From S015-6 sp964384945 (GTDB lineage Bacteria; Desulfobacterota; DSWW01): 64,000 bases of DNA. The translations under genes were made by a program, and so were the position numbers. Positions 7,876 through 16,890 of this stretch are shown in pieces. The DNA lies in NCBI GenBank assembly GCA_964384945.1, contig CAYLMK010000015.1:62001-126000 (forward strand), written 5' to 3'. The notes beneath the pieces are model-generated. The model saw only the letters and a list, made by a program, of their open reading frames with translations. It was not told where the DNA came from and ran no database searches. The stretch's first letter is position 1. Every line of letters begins with the position of its first letter.

Positions 7876-10800
7876 GTGGCTCCTAGGGTTCTATACCGTT
7901 GGATGGTGGTTCTTGTCCTGGTGGTCGCGTGGGCGGGCGCCGGGCCGCGTGCCCTGGCAGACGAGCAGGCTCAGCAGGAGCGGCTTCTCCGGCAGCTTTC
8001 CCGGGACCTGGAGAGCGTGGAGAATGCCATCGAGGGCACCCGCGACCTGATTCAGAAGTCCATGCACCGCCCCTACCTGCCGGATCTTTATCTCCGGCTT
8101 GCGGACCTCTACATCGAGAAGTCCCGGATCCTCTACCACTTGAAACGGGTCGAGAACCCGACGGAATCCAAGGCGGTGGTGGTCCTGGAGGCGAACCTGT
8201 TCAAGACAAGGGCGATCGACCTGTACCGCAAGATCCTCGATGAGTTTCCCGATTACGCCTACCAGGACAAGGTCATGTTCTTCATGGCCCACGAGTACCG
8301 CGAGCTGGGCCAGTTCGACAAGATGGTCAATGCCTACAAGGACCTGGTGGAGAGGTTTCCGGAGAGCCCGTACAGGCTGGAGGCCTACCTGCTGATCGGT
8401 GACCATTCCTTCGACTCCATGGACCTCGACAAGGCGGAGGAGTCCTACCAGAAGATTCTCGCCGCGCCGGAGAGCCATGTGCACGGGATGGCCCGCTACA
8501 AAATGGCCTGGTGCCACATCAACCGCAGCAGATTTCCAGAGGCCCTTGCTCTGCTCGAGCCGCTTGTAAGGGACCCTCGGTACGATGAAATGAAGACCGA
8601 GATCGATGCTTACAAGCGGATCAACCTGCGGCGTGAGGCCCTGATGGATCTCGCCTATTGCTACACCGAGGTCAAGCCCCCGGAGGAGGCGCTGCAGTAT
8701 TTCGCAGACCTGAGCGATTCCAAGTCCGTGTACCTGGCCGTGCTTGACAAGCTGGGGCATCGCTATTTCCTCAAGGAGAACTGGTCGGCCGCCGCGGACG
8801 TGTACCGCACCATGCTTTCTCTTTCTCGCAATACGCCGAGAAATACGGAGTACGCGGAGAAGCTCTTTGCCTGTGCCCAGAGGGCGCAGGAGATGCAGCA
8901 TCCGGAGAAGAACGTCCAGGCCCTGGTCGGGGTCCTGGAGCAGGCGGAATACTCCTGGCGGACCGATCCGGAAGAGAGGGAGAGGCTGAAGAGGGAATTC
9001 GAGGTCTATGCCCGGGACATGGCCACCCGTCTGCACCTGCAGGCCGCCGAGAAGAAGGACATGCAGAAGTTCCGCGAGGCGGCGGATGCGTACGCCTACT
9101 ACCTGGACTTCTTCCAGCAGGGGAATCAGAGCCGCGACATCCTGCAGAACCAGGCAGAGGCCCTGTATGAGGCAGGGCGCTATTTCCAGGCAGCCCTTGT
9201 CTACGAGAAGCTGGCCGCCCCGAAGCCCCCGGCCCCGGATGTCGCGGACAAGGATACGGATGCCGGGCCGACCGGTGATTCTCCGGACAAGAGTGCCCCC
9301 GGGAAACCGGTGGCCGGAGAGAAGTCGACTCGGGACTGTCTGTACGGCGCGGTCGCTTCGTTCTACAGATCCCTGAAGGAGCAGGAAGACCTCGACGATC
9401 TGCAGAAACTCGAGGCCAGGCAGGGGCTGCGACAGATCGGCAGCCAGTACCTCGCGGCCTACCCGGCCGCCGAGGAAGCGCCCGAGGTCGCATTCAACGT
9501 GGCCTGGGTCTCTTACGAGCAGGGCGACTACGGCGCGGCCCTGCAGGGGTTCCAGGATTTCATCCGCGCCTATCCGCAGTCCCAGGAGGCAGCGGCGGCC
9601 GGACACCTCGTCCTGGACATCCACAAGAGCCTCGATGATCTGGACGGGCTGATCCGGGACGCCAGGGGCATGCTTGCGAACGAGCGGATCGCGGATCCCA
9701 AGTTTCGAAAGGAAGTGGGCAACATCCTGGCGGCCGCCGAGCACAGGCACCTGGAGGAGTTGACGGTCAAGATCAAGGACGGCGCCGAGGGGTCGGACGA
9801 GGCCCTTCTCGCCCTCGGCCAGGAGGCCCGGGACAGCGGGCTCCAGGAACTGGCCCTTTTCAATCTCTTCGTCGTGAGCAAGGAGGCGAATGACATCCCG
9901 AAGGTGCTCGAAAGGGGAGCACAGGTCCTGGCCAAGACGCAGGATGCGAAGCGCCGGCAGGACGTGCTGGCCACGATGGCCCACTTCTACCTGGAAGCGG
10001 GCGATTTTCCGAACGCGGCCGCGTATTCGGAACAGGCTGCCGAAGGGGCCGGAGGCGAGGAACAGACCGAACACCTGATGCGGGCCGCCAAACTCCGCGG
10101 GTGGATGGGGGATCCCCTGGCTGCGGTGAAGGGATACCAGAAGGCCCTGCCCCTGCTGCCCGCCGCAAAGCGGCCGGAGGTGGAGAAGGAGATTCTGAAT
10201 CAGTACAAGGCGCTCGGCGATACCTCGGAAGTCCTCTCCCGGTCCCGGGAGCTTGCGAAGCAGGAGCCCGGGGAGATGAACTGGGCCTTCCTGTACGGAG
10301 ACGCCCTGGTCCAGAAAGGAATGCGGGCCGAGGCAATGGAGGTCTTCAAGAAGCTGGACGAACTGTTCGCCCGCAAGGTTGCCTCCTCCCCGGGCGGCGT
10401 GACGCCGGAGGAGAGGGCCTTTGCCGCGCAGGCCCGGTTCTACCGGGCCGGCGAGGAGATGGAAGGGTTCAAGCGGATTGCCATCCAGGGGGACAAGATC
10501 GAGAATGACCTGATCCAGAAGAAGCTGGCGGCCCTTCAGTCGGTCGAGGCCGCAGGGCTGGAGGTGGCTCAGTACTCCAGCCCGCGCTGGACGATTGCCT
10601 CCCTGATGATGGCGGCGGAGGCGAACGACGAAATCTCCCGGTTCTTCCTCGAAGCGCCCGAGCCCAAGGGACTCGACGCGGAGCAGGGGGAGCAGTACCG
10701 GAAGCTGGTCCAGGACAAGGTCCAGCCGTATCGCGAGAAGGCCCTGCGGTACAGGAAGGCGGCCCTGGAGAAGGCCTACGATCTGGGGATCTTCTGCCCG

Positions 10801-11355
10801 GAGGTGATTGCCTGTTACGCTTTTCTCCACAACGGCTCGCCTCCCCCGCGAATCACCCGGGGAAGCCTGCGGCTCCCTTCCGACGGGAGTCCGGGACAGA
10901 GCCCGGAGGCCATCCTGAAATCCCTCTACGCGGACCCGGGAAACCTCGCTCTCCTGGAGTCCCTGGCGGTTGCCTATGCAGAGCAGGGCAAGAAGGATCT
11001 GGCGTCCCTTGTCCTGCACCGTATCCTGGAACGGAATCCGCAGCACGCTCCCAGCCAGAACCTCCTCGGCCTCCTGCGGCTCCTCCAGGGGGAGGATCAG
11101 GAGGCCTATCTCTTTTTCCACAAGGCCCTGGAATTCGATCCCACCCTGGACGATGCGAGAGCAAACCTCGTTGTGCTCAACGAAGGATACGGGAATCTCC
11201 AGAAGGCCAAGGAGAGCCTGTCGCAGATTGCGGATCGCGCGGCCCTTGCATCCTCGAAGGCCCGTTACGTGCATCCGGATTTTCTCGCCGCGGCCGGCCG
11301 AGCGGAGGTTGTGGCCTTTGACGGTTCGGAAATCGAAGCCCTGGAGAGGCAATAG
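7876..11355 (+). CDS. Large periplasmic tetratricopeptide-repeat protein (AgmU/GltD-like)
   Basis: This 1159-residue protein starts with GTG at 7876, after a GAGGTG motif and 12 bases after the preceding gene. A signal peptide (hydrophobic core LVLVVAWAGAGPRALAD) is followed by repeated TPR units over nearly the whole length. Examples are QDKVMFFMAHEYRELGQFDK, PEVAFNVAWVSYEQGDYG and, near the end, PSQNLLGLLRLLQGEDQEAY. A short Pro/Asp/Lys-rich linker lies near residues 450-475. No enzymatic motif was found. Size and repeat content match AgmU/GltD of Myxococcus (a long periplasmic TPR protein), and the neighbours support this. It probably spans the periplasm between the motor and the outer-membrane parts. 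Confidence 0.85.
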   Translation: MAPRVLYRWMVVLVLVVAWAGAGPRALADEQAQQERLLRQLSRDLESVENAIEGTRDLIQKSMHRPYLPDLYLRLADLYIEKSRILYHLKRVENPTESKAVVVLEANLFKTRAIDLYRKILDEFPDYAYQDKVMFFMAHEYRELGQFDKMVNAYKDLVERFPESPYRLEAYLLIGDHSFDSMDLDKAEESYQKILAAPESHVHGMARYKMAWCHINRSRFPEALALLEPLVRDPRYDEMKTEIDAYKRINLRREALMDLAYCYTEVKPPEEALQYFADLSDSKSVYLAVLDKLGHRYFLKENWSAAADVYRTMLSLSRNTPRNTEYAEKLFACAQRAQEMQHPEKNVQALVGVLEQAEYSWRTDPEERERLKREFEVYARDMATRLHLQAAEKKDMQKFREAADAYAYYLDFFQQGNQSRDILQNQAEALYEAGRYFQAALVYEKLAAPKPPAPDVADKDTDAGPTGDSPDKSAPGKPVAGEKSTRDCLYGAVASFYRSLKEQEDLDDLQKLEARQGLRQIGSQYLAAYPAAEEAPEVAFNVAWVSYEQGDYGAALQGFQDFIRAYPQSQEAAAAGHLVLDIHKSLDDLDGLIRDARGMLANERIADPKFRKEVGNILAAAEHRHLEELTVKIKDGAEGSDEALLALGQEARDSGLQELALFNLFVVSKEANDIPKVLERGAQVLAKTQDAKRRQDVLATMAHFYLEAGDFPNAAAYSEQAAEGAGGEEQTEHLMRAAKLRGWMGDPLAAVKGYQKALPLLPAAKRPEVEKEILNQYKALGDTSEVLSRSRELAKQEPGEMNWAFLYGDALVQKGMRAEAMEVFKKLDELFARKVASSPGGVTPEERAFAAQARFYRAGEEMEGFKRIAIQGDKIENDLIQKKLAALQSVEAAGLEVAQYSSPRWTIASLMMAAEANDEISRFFLEAPEPKGLDAEQGEQYRKLVQDKVQPYREKALRYRKAALEKAYDLGIFCPEVIACYAFLHNGSPPPRITRGSLRLPSDGSPGQSPEAILKSLYADPGNLALLESLAVAYAEQGKKDLASLVLHRILERNPQHAPSQNLLGLLRLLQGEDQEAYLFFHKALEFDPTLDDARANLVVLNEGYGNLQKAKESLSQIADRAALASSKARYVHPDFLAAAGRAEVVAFDGSEIEALERQ

Positions 11356-11364
11356 GGAATCATC

Positions 11365-12597
11365 ATGACGAAACGGAATGCCCTGAGGCTCGAGCCGGCC
11401 TGGCTGCTTCTGGCCGGGGTTCTGTTCTCCGCCTGCGGAACGGGGAGCTTCACAGGAGAGGTGGGCGAAGGCGGTTCCGGCGGCGGTGGCTACGTGATCC
11501 CCGGAAGAGAGATCTCGGGAGACTGGGACATCCAGGTGGTGGACGACAACGGGAATGCCGGTGTGCTGGGGGGGATGCGCCTCAACGGAGAGAGGCAACC
11601 CGCCATTGCGTACTTCGTCGTCGCCGGTACCGTGTACTGGGTTCGGTACGCCGCCTATGACGGCTGGTCCTGGGAGATCGAGACCGTCCACGAGACCGAT
11701 ACCCAGACAGGCTGCGGCCTGACCATGGACCCCTCCGGAAGGCCGGTGCTGGCTTACGTGGGGGGGAACCGGACCCCCCTGTACTATTGGCCTTTCCAGT
11801 CCGACCTTCTCCTGGCGAGCTGGACCGGCGCGGGCTGGGAGACGGAGGCTGTGGACGAGGCCGGGGTCGTGGGTCTCTGGCCCTCCGTCGCCTTTGACGG
11901 GTTCGGTCTCGCGGGGATCAGTTATCAGGATCTAGGGACCGGGATCGACTACAACGACTTTCACCTGCGGGACCTCAAGTATGCCTATTCCACCGGCGGC
12001 GCCTGGACCACGGAGACGGTGGATCGGGACGGCGGCGGCTATTACACGAATCTTCTCTTCGACCGGGACGATCAGCCGGCCATCGTCTACTGCGGCAACG
12101 TGCAGGACGACCACCAGGCAGTGAAGTTTGCCTACCGCGGAGACTTCGGCTGGGAGGTCCGGACGGTCGACTCCGCGGTCGATTGCGTGGAGGGCAGCCT
12201 TTCCGCGCGCAGCCGGCCGGGGGGAGGCTTCGGCATCGCCTACTACGACGATCGCTATCAGGACCTGAAATACGCCACGTACCTGAGCGGGGTCTGGGTC
12301 CGGGAGACCGTCGAGTCCCACAACAAGGTCGGCAAGTATTGCTCCCTCGCCTACGGCCCGGACGGGCAGCCTGTCGTCAGCTACTATTACTGCGGCAGGA
12401 GCACGGATGACGGTTGCCAGGGCGGCGGCGATCTTCGGGTCGCTCGGAAGACCCAGACAGGATGGGAGACCGTTACCGTAGATTCCGAGGGCAACACGGG
12501 CCTGTTCACGTCCATCGAAGTTACCAGCACCGGGACGATCTTCGTCTCCTACTACGACAAGTCGCAGGAATGCCTCAAGATGGCGGTGCACAGATAA
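11365..12597 (+). CDS. Repeat (beta-propeller-like) lipoprotein
   Basis: This 410-residue protein has a signal peptide with lipobox LFSAC (Cys near residue 25), then a Gly-rich linker (GEGGSGGGG). The rest is built from about six or seven repeats of 50-60 residues. Each contains GxWxxETVD or a close variant, followed by SxAxDxxGxPxIxYYD, as in GAWTTETVDRDGG, GVWVRETVESHNK and TGWETVTVDSEGN. This is the look of a six- or seven-bladed propeller of sialidase-like or LVIVD-like type, but no catalytic residues are evident. It begins 9 bases after the TPR gene, so it should be the last gene of the envelope operon. An outer-membrane-anchored binding or adhesion module is a reasonable inference. Confidence 0.8.
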   Translation: MTKRNALRLEPAWLLLAGVLFSACGTGSFTGEVGEGGSGGGGYVIPGREISGDWDIQVVDDNGNAGVLGGMRLNGERQPAIAYFVVAGTVYWVRYAAYDGWSWEIETVHETDTQTGCGLTMDPSGRPVLAYVGGNRTPLYYWPFQSDLLLASWTGAGWETEAVDEAGVVGLWPSVAFDGFGLAGISYQDLGTGIDYNDFHLRDLKYAYSTGGAWTTETVDRDGGGYYTNLLFDRDDQPAIVYCGNVQDDHQAVKFAYRGDFGWEVRTVDSAVDCVEGSLSARSRPGGGFGIAYYDDRYQDLKYATYLSGVWVRETVESHNKVGKYCSLAYGPDGQPVVSYYYCGRSTDDGCQGGGDLRVARKTQTGWETVTVDSEGNTGLFTSIEVTSTGTIFVSYYDKSQECLKMAVHR

Positions 12598-12624
12598 CCG
12601 GCGTCCCGTGCCCCGCTCCTTTCT

Positions 12625-12654
12625 TTGACAAGCCCTCGCTGGCCTGCATACAAT
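12625..12654 (+). promoter_or_regulatory. Sigma-70-type promoter for the aminotransferase gene
   Basis: A perfect TTGACA (12625-12630) and a TACAAT (12649-12654) are separated by 18 bases, 38 bases upstream of the aminotransferase ATG. It lies in the 95-base gap after the envelope operon. It is read from consensus only. Confidence 0.6.
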
Positions 12655-12692
12655 CGTCGCCCCCGAAAACTTCCGAACCGAGGACACGAGCC

Positions 12693-14003
12693 ATGGCAAG
12701 GACGACGAAGGATCTGCTGGCCGCGCGCGAAAGGAACGTGCCGAGGGGGCCGTTCAACATCCACCCCATCTTCGCCAGGGAGGCGAAGGGCGCCTTGATC
12801 ACCTCGGTGGACGGAGAGGAATTCATCGACTTCGCCTCCGGCATCGGAACCGTCAACGTGGGGCACTGTCCGGAGTCGGTCGTGAAGGCCGTCGTGGACC
12901 AGTGCGACAAGTTTCTGCACACCTGCTTTCACGTGGTCATGTACGAGCCGTACGTCGAGCTGGCCGAGCGGCTCAACGCCCTGACCCCCGGGGACTTCCC
13001 CAAGAAGACGATGTTTGTCAGCAGCGGAGCGGAGGCTGTGGAGAACGGAGTGAAGATCGCCCGCTACTTCACGGGCCGTCCGGGCGTGATCGCCTTTGAA
13101 CAGGGCTTCCATGGACGGACGCTCCTCGCGATGAGCCTGACGAGCAAGGTGAAACCGTACAAGCTAGGCTTCGGCCCGTTTGCGCCCGAGGTCTACCGCA
13201 TGCCGTACCCGTACTGTTATCGCTGCACGTTCGGGTTGACGTACCCGGACTGCAGGCTCGCATGCGCGGAGCGCCTGGAAGACTTCTTCGTCAACCACCA
13301 GGCGGCCGAGCAGGTCGCCGCGGTGATCGTCGAGCCCGTAGCGGGAGAAGGAGGGTTCATCGTACCCCCGGAGGGCTACCTGGCCCGGCTGCAAGAGATC
13401 TGCCGGCGCCACGGCATCGTCCTGATCCTGGATGAGATCCAGTCCGGGATGGGGAGGACCGGGAGGCTTTTTGCGAGCGAGTTCTTCGGCGTGGCGCCGG
13501 ACATCCTGCTGACAGCCAAGTCGCTGGCCGCCGGGCTGCCCCTTGCGGGGGTGACGGGCAGGGCCGAGGTCATGGATGCCCCGCATGTGGGAGGGCTGGG
13601 AGGAACCTTCGGCGGGAATCCGGTGGCGTGCCGCGCCGCGCTCGCCGTGCTCGATCTGATCGAAAAGGAGAATCTGCTCGCGAAATCCCGTGCGATCGGA
13701 GAAACAATCGCGGCCGCCATGAGCGCCTGGATGGACAGGTACCGGATCGTCGGAGACGTTCGTGGCATCGGGGCGATGCGGGGCTTCGAGCTGGTCAAGG
13801 ACCGGGCGACAAAGGAACCCGCGGCCGACCAGACCCGGCAGATCGTCTCCGCCTGCAGGGCCCGGGGCCTTCTCACCCTGAGCTGCGGGAGCTACGGAAA
13901 CGTGATCAGAATCCTCGCGCCCCTCGTCATCACGGAACCGCAGCTCGACAAGGGGCTCGCGATTCTGGAAGAGGCGATCGCCGAGGCGGACGCGAGCCTC
14001 TGA
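12693..14003 (+). CDS. gabT: Class III aminotransferase, probably 4-aminobutyrate aminotransferase
   Basis: This 436-residue PLP enzyme is of the class III (GabT/ArgD) family. The PLP pocket is visible as SSGAEAVENGVKIAR (phosphate binding), the GFHGRTL aromatic-His motif, the ILDEIQSGMGRTG Asp motif, and the Schiff-base Lys in LLTAKSLAAGLPLAG. The insert YPYCYRCTFGLTYPDC is typical of GabT-like enzymes. The reaction would be transfer of an omega-amino group (GABA or a related amine) to 2-oxoglutarate in the cytoplasm. The ATG at 12693 fits the upstream promoter and the start of homology (NIHPIFAREAKGA). No neighbouring gene gives a pathway. Substrate could instead be another omega-amino acid or amine. 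Confidence 0.88.
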   Translation: MARTTKDLLAARERNVPRGPFNIHPIFAREAKGALITSVDGEEFIDFASGIGTVNVGHCPESVVKAVVDQCDKFLHTCFHVVMYEPYVELAERLNALTPGDFPKKTMFVSSGAEAVENGVKIARYFTGRPGVIAFEQGFHGRTLLAMSLTSKVKPYKLGFGPFAPEVYRMPYPYCYRCTFGLTYPDCRLACAERLEDFFVNHQAAEQVAAVIVEPVAGEGGFIVPPEGYLARLQEICRRHGIVLILDEIQSGMGRTGRLFASEFFGVAPDILLTAKSLAAGLPLAGVTGRAEVMDAPHVGGLGGTFGGNPVACRAALAVLDLIEKENLLAKSRAIGETIAAAMSAWMDRYRIVGDVRGIGAMRGFELVKDRATKEPAADQTRQIVSACRARGLLTLSCGSYGNVIRILAPLVITEPQLDKGLAILEEAIAEADASL

Positions 14004-14145
14004 AGGGAGGTCTCCGGTTTCCTTCTTCCCTGCGGGCTGGATTCCGGATGTCGCCGGTTCCCGAGGAATGAGGCGTAGTTGCGCTACCTTGAATGACGAG
14101 GGAGGGCGCCGGACGCCACAGACGGGAGTCTTTCAGCAGCCTCTC

Positions 14146-14640
14146 CTAGGCCTTCCTTCGGGGCCGGAAGGTCAGGACGCAGGCGTCATCCAGCTGGGTT
14201 GTCCACAGATCCATGGTGTACTCAAAGACGCTGCCGAAGAATCCGTGGTCGAAGGCGTCGGCGTGCTCGCACATGTCCGCGACCTCGGCCCGGGAGAGCC
14301 CGGCCATGCGCCAGGCTTCCTTGAGGGGGCAGCGGGGAAATCTGACGACCAGCTCTTCGGAACCGGATCGCACGACGTGAGGATCATTGAGTTCCCCTCC
14401 CGCCGGCAGGAACCCGAGCAGCCAGTCCCGGAAGCCCTCGAGATCCTTCGGATAGTCCATCCGCTTCGCCATGTTGGCGCCGTGATGGTAGAGCGCGCGC
14501 TTGAAGATGGCGGCCGACCGTTCCGCTCCCAGCTCCCTTCGCATCTCCCGCAGAACCTCGGTGTAGATCAGTGCGCGGTTGGCGTGCGCCAGGAAGACAT
14601 CCTTGCGAAGGGCTTCGATTCTCTCTCTGTCTCCGCTCAT
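14146..14640 (-). CDS. ATC-hydrolase-family-like protein (L-2-amino-thiazoline-4-carboxylate hydrolase family)
   Basis: This 164-residue cytoplasmic protein carries the pattern HGANMAKRM, a mid-protein region with RFPRCPLKEAWRMAGLS and CEHADAFDHGFFGSV, and a C-terminal strand containing DACVLTF. The invariant-looking Cys and His positions and the overall size resemble the ATC hydrolase family found widely in anaerobes, most of which have no known substrate. It lies 10 bases downstream of the DUF4136 lipoprotein gene on the same strand. The family call is moderate and the enzymatic role should not be assumed. Confidence 0.5.
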   Translation of the reverse strand: MSGDRERIEALRKDVFLAHANRALIYTEVLREMRRELGAERSAAIFKRALYHHGANMAKRMDYPKDLEGFRDWLLGFLPAGGELNDPHVVRSGSEELVVRFPRCPLKEAWRMAGLSRAEVADMCEHADAFDHGFFGSVFEYTMDLWTTQLDDACVLTFRPRRKA

Positions 14641-14650
14641 GTTCCCCCTT

Positions 14651-15187
14651 TCATGGGCCGGGAGGAAACCCGGCCAGGATCTTCCGCACGTCCTCGTTGA
14701 TGTCTTCCTGCATCTTCTCCGGTTTCGCGTACTTTCTCACGATGCCGGTGGCCATCCCACGCCAGACAAGTTCTTTCTTCTTTGCGTCTACGATATCGAT
14801 CACCAGGGTGCCTTCCTCAAAGTAGCTCACGTCGACCCGCCCGCCGTAAGGCCCCCACCAGGGGTCGTACCAGCCGTAGCGACCATAGTCCTGAATGCGC
14901 ATGCGTTCCTTGATCCCCGCGTGGACGACGACCACGAAGTCGGCCCGTTCCGTCTCGGCCAGCGAATAGCCCTTGGATCCGAGGACCTTGTCCACCGCTA
15001 TCTGGACGCGCTTCTTGACGAGGGGGTTCTTTGCCAGTTCGTCGTCCGGCATTTCCGCTTCCGACCACGCATAGTTCTTGTAGGTCTGAAAGTCGACCTC
15101 CCGGTCATAATCGTGTTTCACGGAGACCGAGGAACAGCCCTGCAGTGCGAGCGAAAGAACTCCCAACACCGCTGCGACCCTCCTCAT
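14651..15187 (-). CDS. DUF4136-family lipoprotein
   Basis: This 178-residue protein starts at 15187, directly after a strong AGGAGGTGAC site. The signal peptide ends in the lipobox LALQGC (Cys near residue 18). The mature part shows DUF4136 features: FQTYKNYAW near the N-terminus, ADFVVVVHAGIKERM in the middle, and GTLVIDIVDAKKKELVWRGMATG near the C-terminus. Proteins of this family are envelope lipoproteins of unknown function. The longer in-frame reading upstream of 15187 has no ribosome site and no signal peptide, so it is not used. Confidence 0.85.
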   Translation of the reverse strand: MRRVAAVLGVLSLALQGCSSVSVKHDYDREVDFQTYKNYAWSEAEMPDDELAKNPLVKKRVQIAVDKVLGSKGYSLAETERADFVVVVHAGIKERMRIQDYGRYGWYDPWWGPYGGRVDVSYFEEGTLVIDIVDAKKKELVWRGMATGIVRKYAKPEKMQEDINEDVRKILAGFPPGP

Positions 15188-15264
15188 GATGTCACCTCCT
15201 GTCGGCGCTTCTGTGCTTGCGTTCGAAAACCCGCTGCGGGGCTCTTTCCCCAGGGTCTTCCACG

Positions 15265-16749
15265 TTACGGGGATGGGCTGAACAAGGCCCCATCGCGCAC
15301 CCTCTCCAGGGCCATCCCGTTGATCTCCTCGGCTCGTGCGGCCGAAGAGGACTCTGTGTAGCAACGCAATTCCGGCGCGTTCCCGGAAGGTCTCAGGTGG
15401 ACGACATCCCCGTTACCGAAGGCGATGCGTGCGCCGTCCGTGAAGTCCAAAGACGCCGGCGGGTCGAAAAGATCCTGAAAGGCCCGTGCGGCGAGGGTCG
15501 CCCCCTCCTTCCTGAATCGTTCGACGATCTGCGCTCCCCGCTCGCTCGGGAAATTCCTGACGATGCCGCTGTGCGTGAAGCGTGGGGGAAGCCCGGAGAC
15601 GAGGGCGGAGACGGGACATCTCCGCTCGACAGACAGGAAGAGGAGGGCGAGGACCGGGAGAACCGCGTCCCTCGTGGGCAAGGCCCTCAGCAAGCCCGTG
15701 CAGCCCGGCCTTCGGATATCCGTTGCGGTCAGAAAGCCCCCGTTGGCCTCGTAGCCCACCACCTTGCCGTATCCCTCCCGCACCGCATTCTGCATGGATT
15801 CGATCACGTAGGGGGAACCGATCTTCGTCCGGAAGGTTTTGCCGAACCGGCCGCACAGCTCCAGGGCGGTGTTGCAGCTCACCGGGGCGGAAACGCTGTC
15901 CGCGCCCAGGAATTCCGCTGCGAGAATCCCCAGGACATCGCCCCGCACCACCCTGCCCGTCTCGTCCGTCACCAGAGGGCGGTCCCCGTCGCCGTCCGCA
16001 GAGACCAGGGCATGGGCTCCGTGCTCACGGACCCAGCCGGCCAGGCCGTTTGCATCTTCCACGGCCTCCGTATCCACCGGTACGAAGGCCCCGGACCATC
16101 CGACGTTGACGACTTCCGCGCCGAGGCCGCGCAGAATCCTCGGGAAGATTTCCCGCGAGACCGTCGAATGCTGGTAGAAGACGATCCTCAGGCCATGCAT
16201 GCAGCCGGAAGGAAAGAACCTGAGGAACCTCAGCTCGTAAAGATTTCCGGCAAGCGGGCTCTCTTTCATGCGGGGGCGGCCGTATTCCGGACGCAGAGCG
16301 CCCTGATCGGTGAAAAAGGGGCCCGACTCGCCCCTGAGGAACTCCCTGTCTTCCCTGATCGCCTCGTAGAGGCGGACGATCTGCCGTTCATCCGGCTTGA
16401 GCACCTCGCCCCAGGGCATATTGAATTTGATGCCGTTGCGGTCGTCCGGGATGTGGCTGCCGGTGACCATGATGCTTGCCGCGTTTTGTTCGATCCCGAG
16501 GCAGGTGAGGGCGGGCGTCGGGATCGTGCCGCAGAAATCCAAGGCCAGGCCTGCCCGGCGGACCGCAAAGGCCACGGCCCCGGCAATGCGCGGGGTGCTC
16601 GCTCGGAGGTCTCCGGCAAGGAGAACCTTCTCGGCGTCCGATTCCCGTTTCAGGTATTCGAGGAAGGCGCGGGTGCAAAGAAAGCACTCCCGGTCCGTCA
16701 TCTCGTCCACCAGCCCGCGGACTCCGCTCGTACCGAATTTCAAAGGCAT
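15265..16749 (-). CDS. Phosphohexomutase (phosphomannomutase/phosphoglucomutase family)
   Basis: This 494-residue alpha-D-phosphohexomutase interconverts hexose 1- and 6-phosphates, supplying sugar nucleotides for envelope glycans. The four signature loops are present: the phosphoserine loop TGSHIPDDRNG (usual form TASHNP), the metal loop SADGDGDRPLV, the sugar-selecting loop GYEANGGF, and the C-terminal phosphate-binding loop RPSGNAPELRCY. The EANGG form of the sugar loop is usual for PMM/PGM members. The N-terminal MPLKFGTSGVRG is diagnostic. Length is slightly above the usual 450-465. Specificity (mannose, glucose, or glucosamine) cannot be settled from the sequence. Confidence 0.9.
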   Translation of the reverse strand: MPLKFGTSGVRGLVDEMTDRECFLCTRAFLEYLKRESDAEKVLLAGDLRASTPRIAGAVAFAVRRAGLALDFCGTIPTPALTCLGIEQNAASIMVTGSHIPDDRNGIKFNMPWGEVLKPDERQIVRLYEAIREDREFLRGESGPFFTDQGALRPEYGRPRMKESPLAGNLYELRFLRFFPSGCMHGLRIVFYQHSTVSREIFPRILRGLGAEVVNVGWSGAFVPVDTEAVEDANGLAGWVREHGAHALVSADGDGDRPLVTDETGRVVRGDVLGILAAEFLGADSVSAPVSCNTALELCGRFGKTFRTKIGSPYVIESMQNAVREGYGKVVGYEANGGFLTATDIRRPGCTGLLRALPTRDAVLPVLALLFLSVERRCPVSALVSGLPPRFTHSGIVRNFPSERGAQIVERFRKEGATLAARAFQDLFDPPASLDFTDGARIAFGNGDVVHLRPSGNAPELRCYTESSSAARAEEINGMALERVRDGALFSPSP

Positions 16750-16890
16750 GGCCCTCCTACCTCATGCGCATCCGCGGCCGTCCCGGCGCGGAAACCTCCT
16801 AGCATCTACTTTACCTGATTGCCCCGGACCCGGTCGAGTGCCGCCCGCAGGATGCTCTTGGGAAGGGGGCTCGCGCGAGGAGAAGGGGGA

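Noticed and set aside
7891..11691. A 1266-codon open frame antisense to the TPR gene, and a 747-codon frame antisense at 5192-7435
   Set aside because: Such long antisense frames are common in GC-rich genes. The + strand reading has signal peptides, TPR repeats and ordered gene spacing; the antisense readings have none.
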